Of a stretch of 64,000 nt of DNA, positions 1-12,200 are shown in pieces. Below the pieces are notes generated by a model. That model had not been told where the DNA came from. It searched no databases and was given only the letters and a program-made list of their open reading frames with translations. The stretch comes from Stomoxys calcitrans (Eukaryota; Arthropoda; Insecta; Diptera; Muscidae), in assembly GCF_963082655.1 (NCBI RefSeq), contig NC_081553.1:31731114-31795113 (forward strand). Reading direction: 5' to 3'. The translations under genes were made by a program, and so were the position numbers. Every line of letters starts with the position of its first letter. Position 1 is the stretch's first letter.

Positions 1-155
1 CCAAAGAGGTGTCGCACTGCGGCACGCCAATCGGACTTGGCTATAAAATTGAGGCCCCTCATCATTGAGCTTAAATTTGAATCGGACTGCACTCATTGAT
101 ATGTAAGAAGTTTCCCCCTGTTCCTTGGTGGAATGTTCATGGGCAAAATTTGCAA
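1..155 (+). repeat. tRNA-derived SINE, 3' part
   Basis: This is the 3' half of a SINE seen at full length at 11882-12192. Shared landmarks are AAAGAGGTGTCGCACTGCGG, the stretch around CATTGAGCTTAAA, and the terminal GGGCAAAATTTGC. The tRNA-like head lies outside the window. It directly abuts LINE sequence, so it probably inserted into that LINE. Confidence 0.75.
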
Positions 156-575
156 AATTTTGGTAAAAAGCGAGCAGCTGATGCGTTAATGATGTCTCGG
201 AATTTCCTCACGGCCACTAGCACATCCGAGGGGAGTGGCAGTTCACTGAAGCGGCGATTGGTATACTCTCTGAAGTCCAATTGGCCTTCTTATGATTGAT
301 AAACGTCCGACGCTCAGAGGTTATGAAATCCGGTGGTCGGTCGATGGTGAGAATTATGGGGAGGTGGTCTGACCCCAAAGAGATGGCTTGCCAGGATACG
401 TCTCTCAGGAGATCAGGGGATGCAATGGAGATGTCTGGCAAGCTGCTGTACCTCCTCGTAATCCTAGTGGGGGCATCCTCATGCACCGTGCAAAACATGG
501 AGCTTTCAATCTGCTCTGCCAATGCTATGCCACGCTGGTCGTTACCTAGGGAAGAATGCCATGAAGTGTGATGTG
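156..575 (-). pseudogene. Jockey-like LINE endonuclease fragment
   Basis: Read on the minus strand, 217-575 encodes the C-terminal half of an apurinic-type LINE endonuclease. The diagnostic pieces are PDISIASPDLL and LGSDHLPIIL; the SDH triad is the conserved catalytic His/Asp region of this nuclease family. Around 270 the frame shifts, and the next frame continues with linker-like sequence (REYTNRRFSELPLPSDV) to about 165. The piece is cut by the SINE on one side and lacks both the N-terminus and the reverse transcriptase. It is a dead fragment. Confidence 0.75.
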
Positions 576-2642
576 CATTAGGTTGGTAATCTAGGTTGGT
601 AGTCGGGTGCTCTACAATCTAACCAAGCCTAACATGGTTTTACTTCTTTCTTTCTTCGGTCTTTCGGAATATTTTATTATTTTCTAGAGGAGTGGTTGCT
701 CTCATTTCGTTTGTTGAACCTTTAAATATTGGTTTAAATAAGTGGTGGTTACACTAACTCAGATGTGCACTATTTCCAAGGTTATTGACGTATGCTCTTT
801 TGCACGTACACCATAATGCATAATAACATGCGTGTGTATGCCCACCACTGGTTTAAAATCGCATTTAGTATACATGGGTATAAACTTGATCGTCATGACA
901 TTTCGAGTCGGTCAAGCAATGTCCGTCCGTCTGTCCTTTCGTCCATCTCTCAAAGATGTAAATTCATGCCTATATACACTGACTCCATTTAAAAGGATTA
1001 TCATAGTCGTTGCTCACCGTTGTTTTTTCCAATTCCTTCAATTGAATTTTTTCCCAACATCCTTAGTACAATATTTTGCCTATTGCACTTCTTGTCCAAC
1101 AATACCAGAAGAAAAAAAATACAAAAGGAAACAACGGCACGCGTTTAATGAAGTGCTCTTTCAAGTGGTTTTCGAACACATTCCTAGTGTCCTTCCCTCT
1201 TTCTATTACATTGTTCAAAGTGTGGTGGGGGGATTCCTTGGAACACACAAAACATTTGAAAACAAAACCAGTTGGAGCGATAGCAACAGTAACAACAATA
1301 AACATATGCAAAGGACCGACCATACACCAAGACCAGACGTTTAGCCGGAAGGCATGGGCAAGAGAGAGTACCACAGAACCACCCCTTTTTCTGAGACTAC
1401 CACCGAAGAAGGTTTTTGCGCTTAAGTGGTGGGATAATAATTTGTTTGACCTTTCAATACAAATGTCATTATTTTCAGAGCATCTACAGCTGATTAAATT
1501 TCAGGACTTCTTGCATATATTTGGCCCACCATAGCATGTTGCCATGATAGAGCTGGGAGTATGTATGTGTGCGTGTGGGTAAACGTATGTTGGGCCACGT
1601 GCCCTCGGCTAGGCAACATGGGTGTATGTGAAATGTATTTTTAAGAAAATTTATGTGCCATTGACTTTTCGATAGCATAGAAAGTGTATCCATGGGTGGC
1701 GGTGTTGATGGCATCATAGGCGTCTGGGAGGTTTGGCAAAGGGACCACTTCTCTAGCCATTGTGGCTATCGGCCACGTTTTCGAGAAATCGAATCCTTTT
1801 AAAGACAAATAATCAGTTTCACATAAATTTTAATCAGTTTATGCGTATCTACGCACATCAAAGATTTATGTGTCTGTTGTTATTGTTGTTGGTGTTGCTG
1901 CTGTTGTTTGCTTAAATCGATCCATTCATCTTTTCATTTCTTAGCACAAGCAGTTGAAAGGATATTGAATTACGTGAATGGATTGGATGATGATAATGAC
2001 GATGCTAGGGAGACAAAGTAGAGAGAGAGAGAGCAACACACAAGCACACACACACACACACACACACACTCATCTCTCTGAAAGACTGCTTGTTCGTAGG
2101 ATAATCACGGATTCACATTTCAATCATTAGAAAAGTTTAATGATGTGTTGGCAACTAACTATAAATAATGGGAGGGTTCTCTAGTATCATTTCACCTCAT
2201 TTTTATTAAGTTTTTAGGGGGCATTGGAATAACATTAACAAACAGCAGCAGCAACAACAACAGCAGGAGCAGCATCAAACACCTGAAAAGTTTTACTTTC
2301 TGTTGAACAGAGGAATGGTGAGTTGAAATAAATGTTTTCACATTTGAATTCTATGGAAATTTCACGTATTGATGAAAGTAAGCAGAGGCATTGGCATTGG
2401 CAAAACAAACGGTACCCGGAGATTGACAAGCTTAGTTTTTGAACAATGGAAAGTAAGAATACAGGAGCACAAAATACACTGAAAAAATTTGTTGGTGCCA
2501 TGAGGATGTTTACAGGTAAAGGGAACTCGCGGGATTGAAAATTTCAAAATTTTTGAAATTATTGCAAGAATGTTCACAGAACATAGCACTTTTAAAATAT
2601 TACACATTGCCAAGAATATTGAAAATACATAATTCCTAAGTA
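576..2642. other. Gene-free low-complexity stretch
   Basis: I see no supportable gene. Positions 790-985 resemble a worn HINE start: GTATGCCCACCAC, a CGTCATGACATTT block and a CCGTCCGTCTGTC run. Trinucleotide runs of the CAG/CAA type lie near 2243-2275. Open frames between 830 and 1530 overlap in several frames and show no recognisable domain. Confidence 0.5.
2021..2069. repeat. (GA)n and (CA)n microsatellites
   Basis: A short GA run (about 2021-2033) is followed after a small spacer by a CA run (about 2044-2069). Confidence 0.9.
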
Positions 2643-3989
2643 ACAAGTAAAAAGATGTTAAGTTCGGCTGGGCCGAACTTTGGATACCCAACACCTCGGC
2701 TATACATATAAACTACCTTTTGTCAGAAACTGGTAAAAAATGCATAATTTCAATTCAGAACAAAATATTGGTCTTTTTGGTAGCCATATCCAAATATGGA
2801 CCGATCTGAACCATATACGAAATGGATGTCGAAAAACCTAACAGTCACTGTGTCAAATCGGAGCGAAATAGGATTATAAATGTGCCTTTTATGGGCCGAA
2901 GAACTTAAATCGAAAGATCGGTCTATATAGCAGCTTTACCCAAATTTGAACTGATCTGGGCCAAATTGAAGAAGGATACCGAAGTGCCTAACACAACTCA
3001 CTGTCCCAAAATTTTGGCCAAATCGGACAATAAATGTGCCTTTTATGGGCCCAAGACCTTATATCGAGAGATCGGTATATATGGCAGCTATATCCAAATC
3101 TGAACCGATCTATGCCAAATTGAAGAACAATGTGGAAGGGCCCAACACAACTCACTCTCCCAAATTTCGGCGAAATCGGATAATAAATGCGACTTTTATG
3201 TGCGCAAGACCTTAAATCGAGAGATCGGTCTATATGGCAGCTATATCCAAATCTGTACCGATCTGAGCCAAATTAAAGAATCATATTAAAGGACGTAATA
3301 CAACTCACTGTCTCAAATTTCAGCACAAACGGACAATAAATGCGCCTTTTATGGGCCCAAAACCATAAATCGATAGATAGGTCTATATGGCAGATATAAC
3401 CCAATCTGGGCCGATCTTGTCCAAGAGAGATGTCGAAGGGCCTAACTCAACTCACTGTCCCAAATTTCGCAAAATCTGATAATAAATTTGCCATTCATGG
3501 GCCTAAGACCCTAAATCGGTCTATATGGCATCTATATCCAAAGCTGAACCGATCTGGGCCAAATTGCAGAAAAATGTTGAAGGGCCTAACAGAACTCACT
3601 GTCCCAAATCGCATAATAAATGTGGATTTCATGGTCCTACGACCCTAAATCGGCGGATCGGTCTATATGGCAGCTATATCCAAATCTGGACCGATTTGAG
3701 CCTAATGGAAGAAGAATGTCGAAAGGCCTAACATAGCCCAATGACCCAAATTTCGGCGGCATCGGGCCCAAACCCGTAAATTGAGAGATCCGTCTATATG
3801 GCAGCTGTATGCACATCTTGAGGCCAAATTGCAGAAATATGTCTCACTGTCCCAAATTTCAGCGATATCGGACAATAAATGCGTCTTTTATGGGCCCCAA
3901 ACCTTAAATCGAGGGATCGGTCTATATGGCAGCTATATCCAAATCTGGACCGATTTGAGCCAATAGTACATCCATATATTCGATACATC
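2643..3989 (-). mobile_element. HINE-A (Helentron-like), 3' end and 153-bp array
   Basis: On the minus strand this is the 3' portion of a HINE-A element. It has the terminal ACAAGTAAAAAG (inverse of CTTTTTACTTGT), the hairpin near 2661-2679 and the subterminal inverted copy of the element start. About eight 153-bp units follow, recognised by GATCGGTCTATATGGCAGC and CCCAAATTTC. The 5' terminus is missing where the orientation flips near 3990. Confidence 0.75.
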
Positions 3990-5092
3990 CATATTCCGAT
4001 TTAAGTTCACGGGCCCTTTAAATTCGCATCTGTTAACCTATTTGACTGAAATTTCGCACATTGTGCCCTGTTTGGCTGTTTACCATCTTGGTTCCATGTG
4101 ACCCAGATCGATCAATATTTGGATTTAGATACCATGTATACCGATTTTTCGATTTAAGGTGTTGGGTTATAAAAGGCGCAATTTATTATCCGGTTTCGAT
4201 AAAATTTTGCGCATTAACTTATATAAGATTTTTTGAAGGGCAGAGGTTAGCATGTCCGCCTATGATGCTGAACGCCTGGGTTCGAATCCTGGCAAGACCA
4301 CCAGAAACAATTTTCAGCGGTGGTTTTCCCCTCCTAAAGCTATCAACATTTGTGAGGTACTATACCATGTAAAACTTCTAAACAAAGAGGTGTTGCACTG
4401 CGGCACGCCATTGAGGCTAGGTTAAAAAAAGGGGTCCCTTATCATTGAGCTTAAACTTGAATCGGACTGCACTCACTGATATTCGAGAAGTTCACCCCAC
4501 GCCGTTCGGACTATCGGAAGCATTTACTGTACGATTTTACCGAAATTAGGTCCAGGTTGAATATAGCTGCCATATAGACCGATCTCTCGATGTAAGGTTT
4601 TGGGTCCATAAAAGGCGTCTTTATTGCCCGATGTCGCTGAAATGTGGGACAGTGAGTTAAGTTAAGCCCCTCGATATATTTCTGCAATTTGGCCAAGATC
4701 GATCAAGATTTCCATATAGCGGCCATATAGACCGATCTCTCGATTTAAGGTTTTGGGCCCGATGCATTGGGTTGTGTTAGGTCCTTCGACATTCTTCTTC
4801 AATTTGGGTCAGATCGGTCCAGATTTGGGTATAGCTGCCATATATACGGATCTCTCGATTACGATTTCGTGGCCATAAAAGGCGCATTTCTTGTACAATT
4901 TTGCCGAAATTTGGGAGAATGGGTTATTTAAGGCTCTTCGACATTTTTCTGAAACTTGGCCTTAATCGGTCCAGATTTGGATAAAGCTGTCATATTGACG
5001 AATCTCGATTTAAAGTCTTGGTCCCATAAAGGGCCCATTTATAATCCGATTTTTTTCGACATCCGTGTCGTATATGGTTCAGATCGGTTTAT
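3990..5092 (+). mobile_element. HINE-A outer copy, left part
   Basis: These are 153-bp units in plus orientation, interrupted by a SINE at 4236-4500. They end at ATCGGTTTAT, where a second HINE-A was inserted. The same element resumes at 6785. The 5' terminus is not recognisable. Confidence 0.7.
4236..4500 (+). repeat. tRNA-derived SINE, 3' truncated
   Basis: The head carries GCAGAGGTTAGCATGTCCGCC and a perfect RNA polymerase III B box, GGTTCGAATCC, at 4279-4289. The body follows the 11882-12192 copy but lacks the last 35 or so bases. It sits inside a HINE-A array. I could not find a clear target-site duplication. Confidence 0.8.
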
Positions 5093-6784
5093 TATACCCA
5101 CCACCGAAGGATGGGGGTATATTCATTTTGTCATTCCGTTTGCAACACATCGAAATATCCATTTCCGACCCTATAAAGTATATATATTCTTGATCAGCGT
5201 AAAAATCTAAGACGATCTAGACATGTCCGTCCGCCTGTCCGTCTGTCTGTTGAAATCACGCTACAGTCTTTAAAAATAGAGATATTGAGCTGAAATTTTG
5301 CACAGGTTCTTTTTTCGTCCATAAGCAGGTTAAGTTCGAAGATGGGCAATATCGGACTATATCTTCATATAGCCCCCATATAGACCGATCCGCCGATTTA
5401 GGGTCTTAGGCCCATAAAAGACACATTTATTATCCGATTTTGCTGAAATTTGGGACAGTGAGTTAAGTTAGGCCCCTCGATATCCTTCGTCAATTTGGTT
5501 CAGATCGGTTCAGATTTGGATATAGCTGCCATATAGACCGATCCTCCGATTTAGGGTCTTAGGCCCAGAAAAGCTACATTTATTATCCGATTTTGATGAA
5601 ATTCGGGACAGTGAGTTGTGTTAGGCCCCTCCATACCCTTCGTCAATTTGGCTCTGATCGGTTCAGATTTGGATATAGCTGCCATATAGACCGATCCTCC
5701 GATTTAGGGTCTAAGGCCCAGAAAAGCTACATTTTTTTATCCGATTTTGATGAAATTCGGGACAGTGAGTTGTGTTACGCCCCTCAATATCCTTCGTCAA
5801 TTTGGTTCAGATCGGTCCAGATTTGGATATAGCTGCCATATAGACCGATCCTCCGATTTAGGGTCTTAGGCCCATAAAATTCACATTTACTCTTCGATTT
5901 TGCTGAATTTTAGGACAGTGAGTTGTGTTAGGCCCCTCCATACCCTTCGTCAATTTGGCTCTGATCGGTTCAGATTTGGATATAGCTGCCATATAGACCG
6001 ATCCTCCGATTTAGGGTCTAAGGCCCAGAAAAGCTACATTTTTTTATCCGATTTTGATGAAATTCGGGACAGTGAGTTGTGTTACGCCCCTCAATATCCT
6101 TCGTCAATTTGGTTCAGATCGGTCCAGATTTGGATATAGCTGCCATATAGACCGATCCTCCGATTTAGGGTCTTAGGCCCATAAAAGCCACATTTATTAT
6201 ATGATTTTACTAAAATTTGGGATAGGGCGTTGTGTTAGGCCCTTCGACATTCTTCGTCAATTTGGCCCAGATCGGTCCAGATTTGGATATAGCTGCCATA
6301 TAGACCGATCCTAAGATTTAGGGTCTTAGGCCCATGAAAGCCACATTTATTATCCGATTTTGCTGAAATTTGGGACAGTAAATTTTGTTAGGCCCTTTGA
6401 TATCCCTCATCAATTTGGTGCAGATCGGACCAATTTTGGATATAGCTGCCATATAGACCGATCTCTCGATTTCAGGTTTTGGGCCCATAAAAGGCGCATT
6501 TATTGTCCGATGTGGCCGAAATTTGGAACAGTGAGTTAAGTTAAGCCTCTCGACATAATCCTGCAATATGGCACAGATCGGTTAAGATTTGGGTATAGCT
6601 GTCATATAGACCGATCTCTCTTTTTAAGGTTTTGGGCCCATAAAAGGTGCATTTATTATCCGATGTCGCCGAAATTCAGGTATACAATTTTCACCAGATT
6701 TTGATGAAAGGTGGTTTACGTATATTCCCGAGGTGGTGGGTATCCAAAGTTCGGCCCGGCCGAACTTAACGCCTTTTTACTTGT
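5093..6784 (+). mobile_element. HINE-A, complete (1692 bp), nested in HINE-A
   Basis: The element starts TATACCCACCACC and ends ACTTGT. In order it has a CCGTCCGCCTGTCCGTCTGT stretch, 153-bp units, the subterminal inverted repeat CGAGGTGGTGGGTAT and the hairpin AGTTCGGCCCGGCCGAACT (6748-6766). It has no coding capacity beyond array-derived open frames. Its flanks, ATCGGTTTAT and TTTTAGATAT, rejoin exactly to match an unbroken paralogue at 14791-14810. This shows T|T insertion without duplication. Confidence 0.85.
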
Positions 6785-7019
6785 TTTTAGATATCGCTAC
6801 CAAAAAGACCAATATTTTGTTATACACAATTGAACAGTGAGTTGTGCTTATTATTGTAGTATTTGGTCCAAATCGGAACATATTTGGATATAAATGCTAT
6901 GGGACATAGTGTATGCAATTTTCACCGGATTTTGATGAAAGGTGGTTTACATATATACCCGAGGTGGGTATCCCAAGTTCGGCCCGGCCGATCTTAATGC
7001 CTTTTTACTCGTTACTTGT
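6785..7019 (+). mobile_element. HINE-A outer copy, 3' end
   Basis: This continues the element interrupted at 5092. It includes TTTTAGATAT, the ACCGGATTTTGATGAAAGG block, a worn hairpin (TTCGGCCCGGCCGATC) and a terminal TTACTTGT. Confidence 0.75.
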
Positions 7020-7653
7020 CAATTTTTGCAATTTTTTTCTTCAAGTACATTTATGGCAACCACTGTAAGTAACACATAAATCATGGTAAACACTCGAAAA
7101 ATTAAATAAATTTCAAAAAAAAGCTCACACGCATGCAAAACACTCGCATCACTTATACACGCACCCATGCTTGCATATCCATTCGCACATATCCTGGCTA
7201 ACACCGTCGCCACCATGCTCGTAGATGTTGTTATTCTTCTTCCAGCTGTGTTCCTGGTCTCAAATTAATGCGAACGCAATTCGAACATGACATATGCAAA
7301 TAAGTTCTCCACGTATCGTGTTTCGAAAACAAACCTATGGGATTATTGTGTTTTTGAAAGGGTCTTATTTGGGAATGAGGCAAGAAGTGCTATTTCATTA
7401 GAGCGAGAACAATGAACTTTCATTTCATTTGCTATTTTGTTGTTATTTTTAATAAAGTGATGATTTAATTAACATGTACGAAATTTTGGATTTGGAAATA
7501 TTTGTATTCATATTTTAAAGTGGTTGGTTGAATTGCAATGAGAGTACTGTGGTTTCACAAGTGGATACTTGAGCTTATTCAGATTAGGTTATGCAAGTAA
7601 TGAAAGGTGAAATTGTATTGTAGTGAAACAAATGAGAACTAATTACTGTTCTT
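7020..7653. other. Single-copy-looking AT-rich spacer
   Basis: I recognise no gene and no member of the window's repeat families here. The 65-codon minus-strand open frame at 7019-7216 has no recognisable domain. Confidence 0.5.
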
Positions 7654-8558
7654 TATACCCACCACCGAAGGATGTAGGTGTATTCATTTTATCATTCCGT
7701 TTGCAACACATCGAAATATCCATTTCCGACCCTATAAAGTATATATATTCTTGATCAGCGTAAAAATCTAAGACGATCTAGACATGTCCGTCCGTCTGTC
7801 TGTTGAAATCACCCTACAGTCTTAAAAAATAGAGATATTGAGCTGAAACTTTGCATAGATTCTTTTTTTGTCCACAAGCAAGTTAATTTCGAAGATGGGC
7901 TATAACGTGCTATATCTTGATATAGCCCCCATATAGACCGATCCGCCGATTTAGGGTCTTAGGCCAATAAAAACCACATTTATTATCCGATTTTGCTGAC
8001 ATTTGGGACAGTGAGTTGCGTTAGGCCCTTTGACATCATTCATCAATTTGGCCCAGATCGGTTCAGATTTGGATATAGCTGTCAAATAGACCGATCTGCC
8101 GATTTAAGGTCTTAGGCCCATAAAAGCCACATTTATTATTCGATTTTGCTGAAATTCGAAAAAGTGAGTTGTATTAGGCCCTTCGACATCTTTCTTTATA
8201 TTTGGCCCTGATCGGTTTCTATTTGGATATAGCTGCCATATAGACCGATTTCTCGATTTAAGGTTTTGGGCCCATAAAAGGCGCATTTATTGTCCGTTGT
8301 CGCCGAAATTTGGGACGGTGATTAAAATCGGTCTAGATTTGGATATAGCTGACCGATATCCCGATTAAAAGTCTTGGCGCATTTCACTGAAATTGGACAC
8401 AGTGACTTATGTTAGGCTTTCCGACATCCTTGTCGTATATGGTTCCGCTCGTTTTATTTTCGATAAAGCTACTGTACTTATTAGTATTTGGCCCAAGGGG
8501 GAACATATTTCGTTATTACTGCTATGGGAGTAAAGGTATGCAATTTTCACCGGATTTT
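7654..8558 (+). mobile_element. HINE-A, 3' truncated
   Basis: It starts with a canonical TATACCCACCACCGAAGG, followed by the CCGTCCGTCTGTCTG run and about four 153-bp units. It stops in the TTTTCACCGGATTTTG block just before the expected hairpin. There it is fused directly to HINE-B-type units. Confidence 0.8.
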
Positions 8559-10016
8559 GTAGGACTCAAGGAGTCAAATCGGGAGATCGGTTTATATGGG
8601 AGCTATATCAGGTTATAGACTCATTTGGACCGTACTCAACACAGATGTTAGAAGTCATAACGGAACACCACATGCAAAATTTCTGCAGAATCGGACAAAA
8701 ATTGCGGCTTTCATGGGCTCTAGAAGTCAAATCGGGAGATCGGTTTGTATGGGAGCTATATCAGGTTACAGGCCAATTTAGACCAACCTAGTCACAGTCG
8801 TTGGAAATCATAACAAAACACTATATACAAAATTTCAGCCAAATCGGATAAATATTGGGTTTTGTAAGGACTCAAGAAGTCAAATCATTAAATCGGTTTA
8901 TATGGGAGCTAAATCAGGTTATAGGCCTATGTGGACCGAACTTGACACAGATGTTAGAAGTCATAACGGAACACCACATGCAAAATTACTGTCGAATCGG
9001 ACAAAAATTGTGGCTTGTAAAGGCAAATCGGAAGATCGGTTTATATGGGAGCTATATCAGGTTATAGGCCGATTTAGACCGAACTAGTCACAGTCGTTGG
9101 AAGTCATAACAGAACATCGCATACCAAATTTCAGCCTTATCGGACGAAAATTGCGGCTTGTAAGAACTCAAGACGCCAAATTGGGAGATCGGTTTATATG
9201 GGAGCTATATCAGGTTATAGGCCTATGTAGACCGAACTAGTCACAGACGTTGGAAATCATAACAGAACATCGTATACAAAATTTCAGCCTAATCGGACGA
9301 AAATTGCGCTTTGTAAGGGCTCAAGAAGTCAAATCGGGAGATCGATTTATATGGGAGCTGCTACAGACCGATTTGGGCCATACTTTGCACAGTTATTGGA
9401 AGTTATAACAGAACACTCCATGCAACATTTCAGTCAAATCGGACAAAAGTTGCGGCTTCCAGGGTATTATGAATTCAAATCGGGAGATCGGTTGATATGG
9501 GAGCTATATCTCAATCTGAACCGATGTGGCCCATTTGCAATCCTCAATGATCTATATAAATTTCAAGCAGCTAGCTTTACGCGTTCGACCTCTATCGTGA
9601 TTTCGACGGACTGAAGGACTGATTTGGCTGAAATTTAGCACATAGTTGTTGTTGTTGCTGTTGTAGCAGCGTGTTGTACAATGAGGCAGCAGCCCTTGCC
9701 GATGAAGGATTTTATCGGATCAATCCGGTACGTACAACCGGCTGCCTTGGGATTGTAGCACGTAGTGTTTTGTTATGTCTTTCAAACAACTATGCCAAGT
9801 ACGGTCAAAATTATTCTATAACCCTATATAGCTCCTATATAAGCCGATTTCCTTTTATTCGGTTGCTTTAATTTTTGCTGGTTTGACAGAAGTTTGGTAT
9901 GTAGAATAAAATTATGCCCTTCAACTAAATTTATTTAGTATACATTTTTAGCAGAATCCATGGTGGTGTGTTCCCAAGATTCCCGGCCCGGTCGAACTTA
10001 GCACGCCTTTACTTGT
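8559..10016. mobile_element. HINE-B-like 153-bp array and 3' end
   Basis: From 8559 to about 9640 there are roughly seven units of 153 bp with the core GGTTTATATGGGAGCTATAT, in reverse orientation. A short unrelated GTT-rich segment (9644-9700) follows. From 9780 comes a plus-strand HINE 3' end with a degenerate hairpin, GCCCGGTCGAAC, and a terminal TTTACTTGT. Confidence 0.65.
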
Positions 10017-11289
10017 TTTTCGTTCGTCTGATGCATTTTCCCCCGCTGAACATAAAAGCGGCATACTTTATTCTTTAGGCCCATTCATTAGTTGATTATT
10101 CATTTTGCGTTTCTATATAAATATCACATGAAGCACCACTATTGAGAGGATATTAAAGAATGTAAAAAACGCCCCCGTTTTCATAATTAAAAATTATTCA
10201 AAATAACAATTTAACAACCACCCCCAATTTTTCAATTGTATTTTTTTATATGTGGTATTTGTTAACCCTTTATGCTAAGGAACGAACATGAACGCTATGC
10301 AATATCTGGTCATGTGCGTCATAAGTCGCATACAAGTGCCCTTCCCCTGGTCTCTGGCTCCGACCCGGGGCCAACCAGTTGTTCATGCAGTCATGTGTTA
10401 TGTTTGGTTTTCAATTTGCTTTGCTTTGCCTTACTTCCTCCATAAATATTTCCACATGATTATTATTATTATTATTATATTTTTATAATAATATTTTTGG
10501 CAAACTTTTTTATCCTTGCAATATCCTGATTGTTTCCCAAACATCCCAACTCGCAACAGCATCAGCATTCTCATCATCAGCAACCGACTTTAGTCAATGC
10601 GTGCACATGTGTATATGTATGTGTGTGCCTATATGTTTTTGTTTGTATTATGCCTGTGTGTGTGGTTGCTTTGAGTATCAGAGCCAAGCAGCCATGCACA
10701 TCCTCTTGAAATCCTTGCTGGCTTTCCACTTCCAATGCTGCCAATGATAATGTTGTTGTTGCTGTTGTTGTTGCCATACTTTATCCTTTTGTTATTCAAT
10801 TTTCCATTGTTTATCAATTTTATGCTTATTTTCAATCAGAAGAGGTCTCACATTTCCACTGTCGTCTTTGTCTGCTGCCATGTAGTGACTGGTTAAGGCT
10901 CTCATTCTCTCTCTCTTAGGATCTGCTCCCGGTTTGGCCAGACGAATTTCTGGGTAAAAGGGGTTGTCTTAAGTCTGATGGCCTTCAATGTGCCGACCAA
11001 CAATGTGAGTGTGAGTAGTGTTGCCATTAGTTAAGAATTTTGGATAAAATTGTGGGGGGCAGTTAAACCTATCCAAATTTACATTTAAATAGCCTTCATA
11101 TAGGTATTCTTTAGCTCACATTTGGACAGTGATACAGCAGTTGTTTGACAAATGGTATGTGTGTGAAACTAGTTGCTGCTTCATATACGTCGGATATCTG
11201 AAGACCGTACATTCCCGACACCATCTTTCCAATTCATGGAAAATGGTCTATCGAACAAAGCAATCGGTTTCAAGCATAACATTTCCTGC
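10017..11289. other. Gene-free spacer
   Basis: This is AT-rich sequence with an ATT run near 10460-10475 and GTT runs near 10750. I see no supportable gene. Short open frames such as 10288-10488 have no recognisable domain. Confidence 0.5.
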
Positions 11290-11873
11290 CGATAGTCTGA
11301 TTGAGGAGCTTTCCAACCCATCATTCGCCTTGACCCCCTTTGGCCTGGTATGAGGATAGAGCTTGTCCCGGTTGACAAAACCCCCCACTGGGCGACGTTG
11401 CAAGTGTGCATACTCCCTCCTGCGGTGAAGAATGAAGTCATACTCTCCACCTCACTCAGATGAAAATACCGCTACTGGTGGCAAGAGGCAGCGATCGGGC
11501 CAAGCGCAGGCGACTGAGGGTAAGCTGGTCAAGAAATCGACAAGCAAGATGGAGAGAGATGGATAATGATTGAGGAGAGGATTATCCGAGCTCTCTTGGT
11601 GGGCAGCGAAAAGAGGGGAAATGACTCCCTCACTGGCGTCAATGTCATTGGTTACGGTAACGAGAAAACTTGAAACTTTCTCTGCAACTCTTCAGAAGCC
11701 TTGAGCCCCTTTAACCTGGCATGAAGATAGAGCTTGTGCCGATCGAAAAAACCCTTCACTGGACGTCGTTGCGAGTTTGGATAACCCCTTCTGTGATGGA
11801 GGATGAAGTCATATTCCACCAGCTGAAGGTACTAAATAAAATTTCGTTTATTGGAGAATTTGGCGATCGTAAG
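11290..11873 (+). pseudogene. LINE ORF1-like relic, two partial copies
   Basis: Two stretches (about 11340-11450 and 11715-11850) translate to a similar block: PGMRIELVPVDKTPHWATLQ in the first and KIELVPIEKTLHW in the second. They resemble the DUF4780-type region found in ORF1 of Jockey-like LINEs; this is recognised by eye. Stops and frame shifts interrupt both. A basic stretch lies between them, so two partial element copies may be joined here. Confidence 0.5.
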
Positions 11874-11881
11874 AGGACTTG

Positions 11882-12192
11882 GAGGCCGCCGTAGAGCAGA
11901 GGTTAGCATTTCCGCCTATGACGCTGAACGCCTGGGTTCGAATCCTGGTGAGACCATCAGAAATGAAATTTTCAGCGGTTGTTTTCCCCTTCTAAGGCTG
12001 GCAACATTTGCCATGCCATGCCATGTAAAACTTCTCTCCAAAGAGGTGTCGCACTGCGGCACACCATTCGAACTCGGCTATTAAAAGGAAGCCCTTATCA
12101 TTGAGCTTAAACTTGAATCGGACAGCACGCATTGATATGTGAGAAGTTTGCCCCTGTTCCTTAGTGGAATGTTCATGGGCAAAATTTGCAAA
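11882..12192 (+). repeat. tRNA-derived SINE, full length (311 bp)
   Basis: This is the reference copy. It has A box TAGAGCAGAGG (11892-11902), B box GGTTCGAATCC (11935-11945), an unrelated body, and a GGGCAAAATTTGCAA end. It is flanked by the 8-bp duplication AGGACTTG (11874-11881 and 12193-12200), typical of LINE-mediated insertion. The head-plus-body structure identifies it as a SINE and not a tRNA gene. It lies inside the LINE relic. Confidence 0.9.
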
Positions 12193-12200
12193 AGGACTTG

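Noticed and set aside
832..1534. Overlapping open frames of 100-170 codons on both strands
   Set aside because: They start in worn HINE sequence, overlap in different frames and show no domain.
11882..11955. tRNA gene candidates at SINE heads (A and B boxes)
   Set aside because: The heads continue into a common non-tRNA body, are flanked by target duplications and occur in many copies. They are SINEs and not functional tRNA genes.
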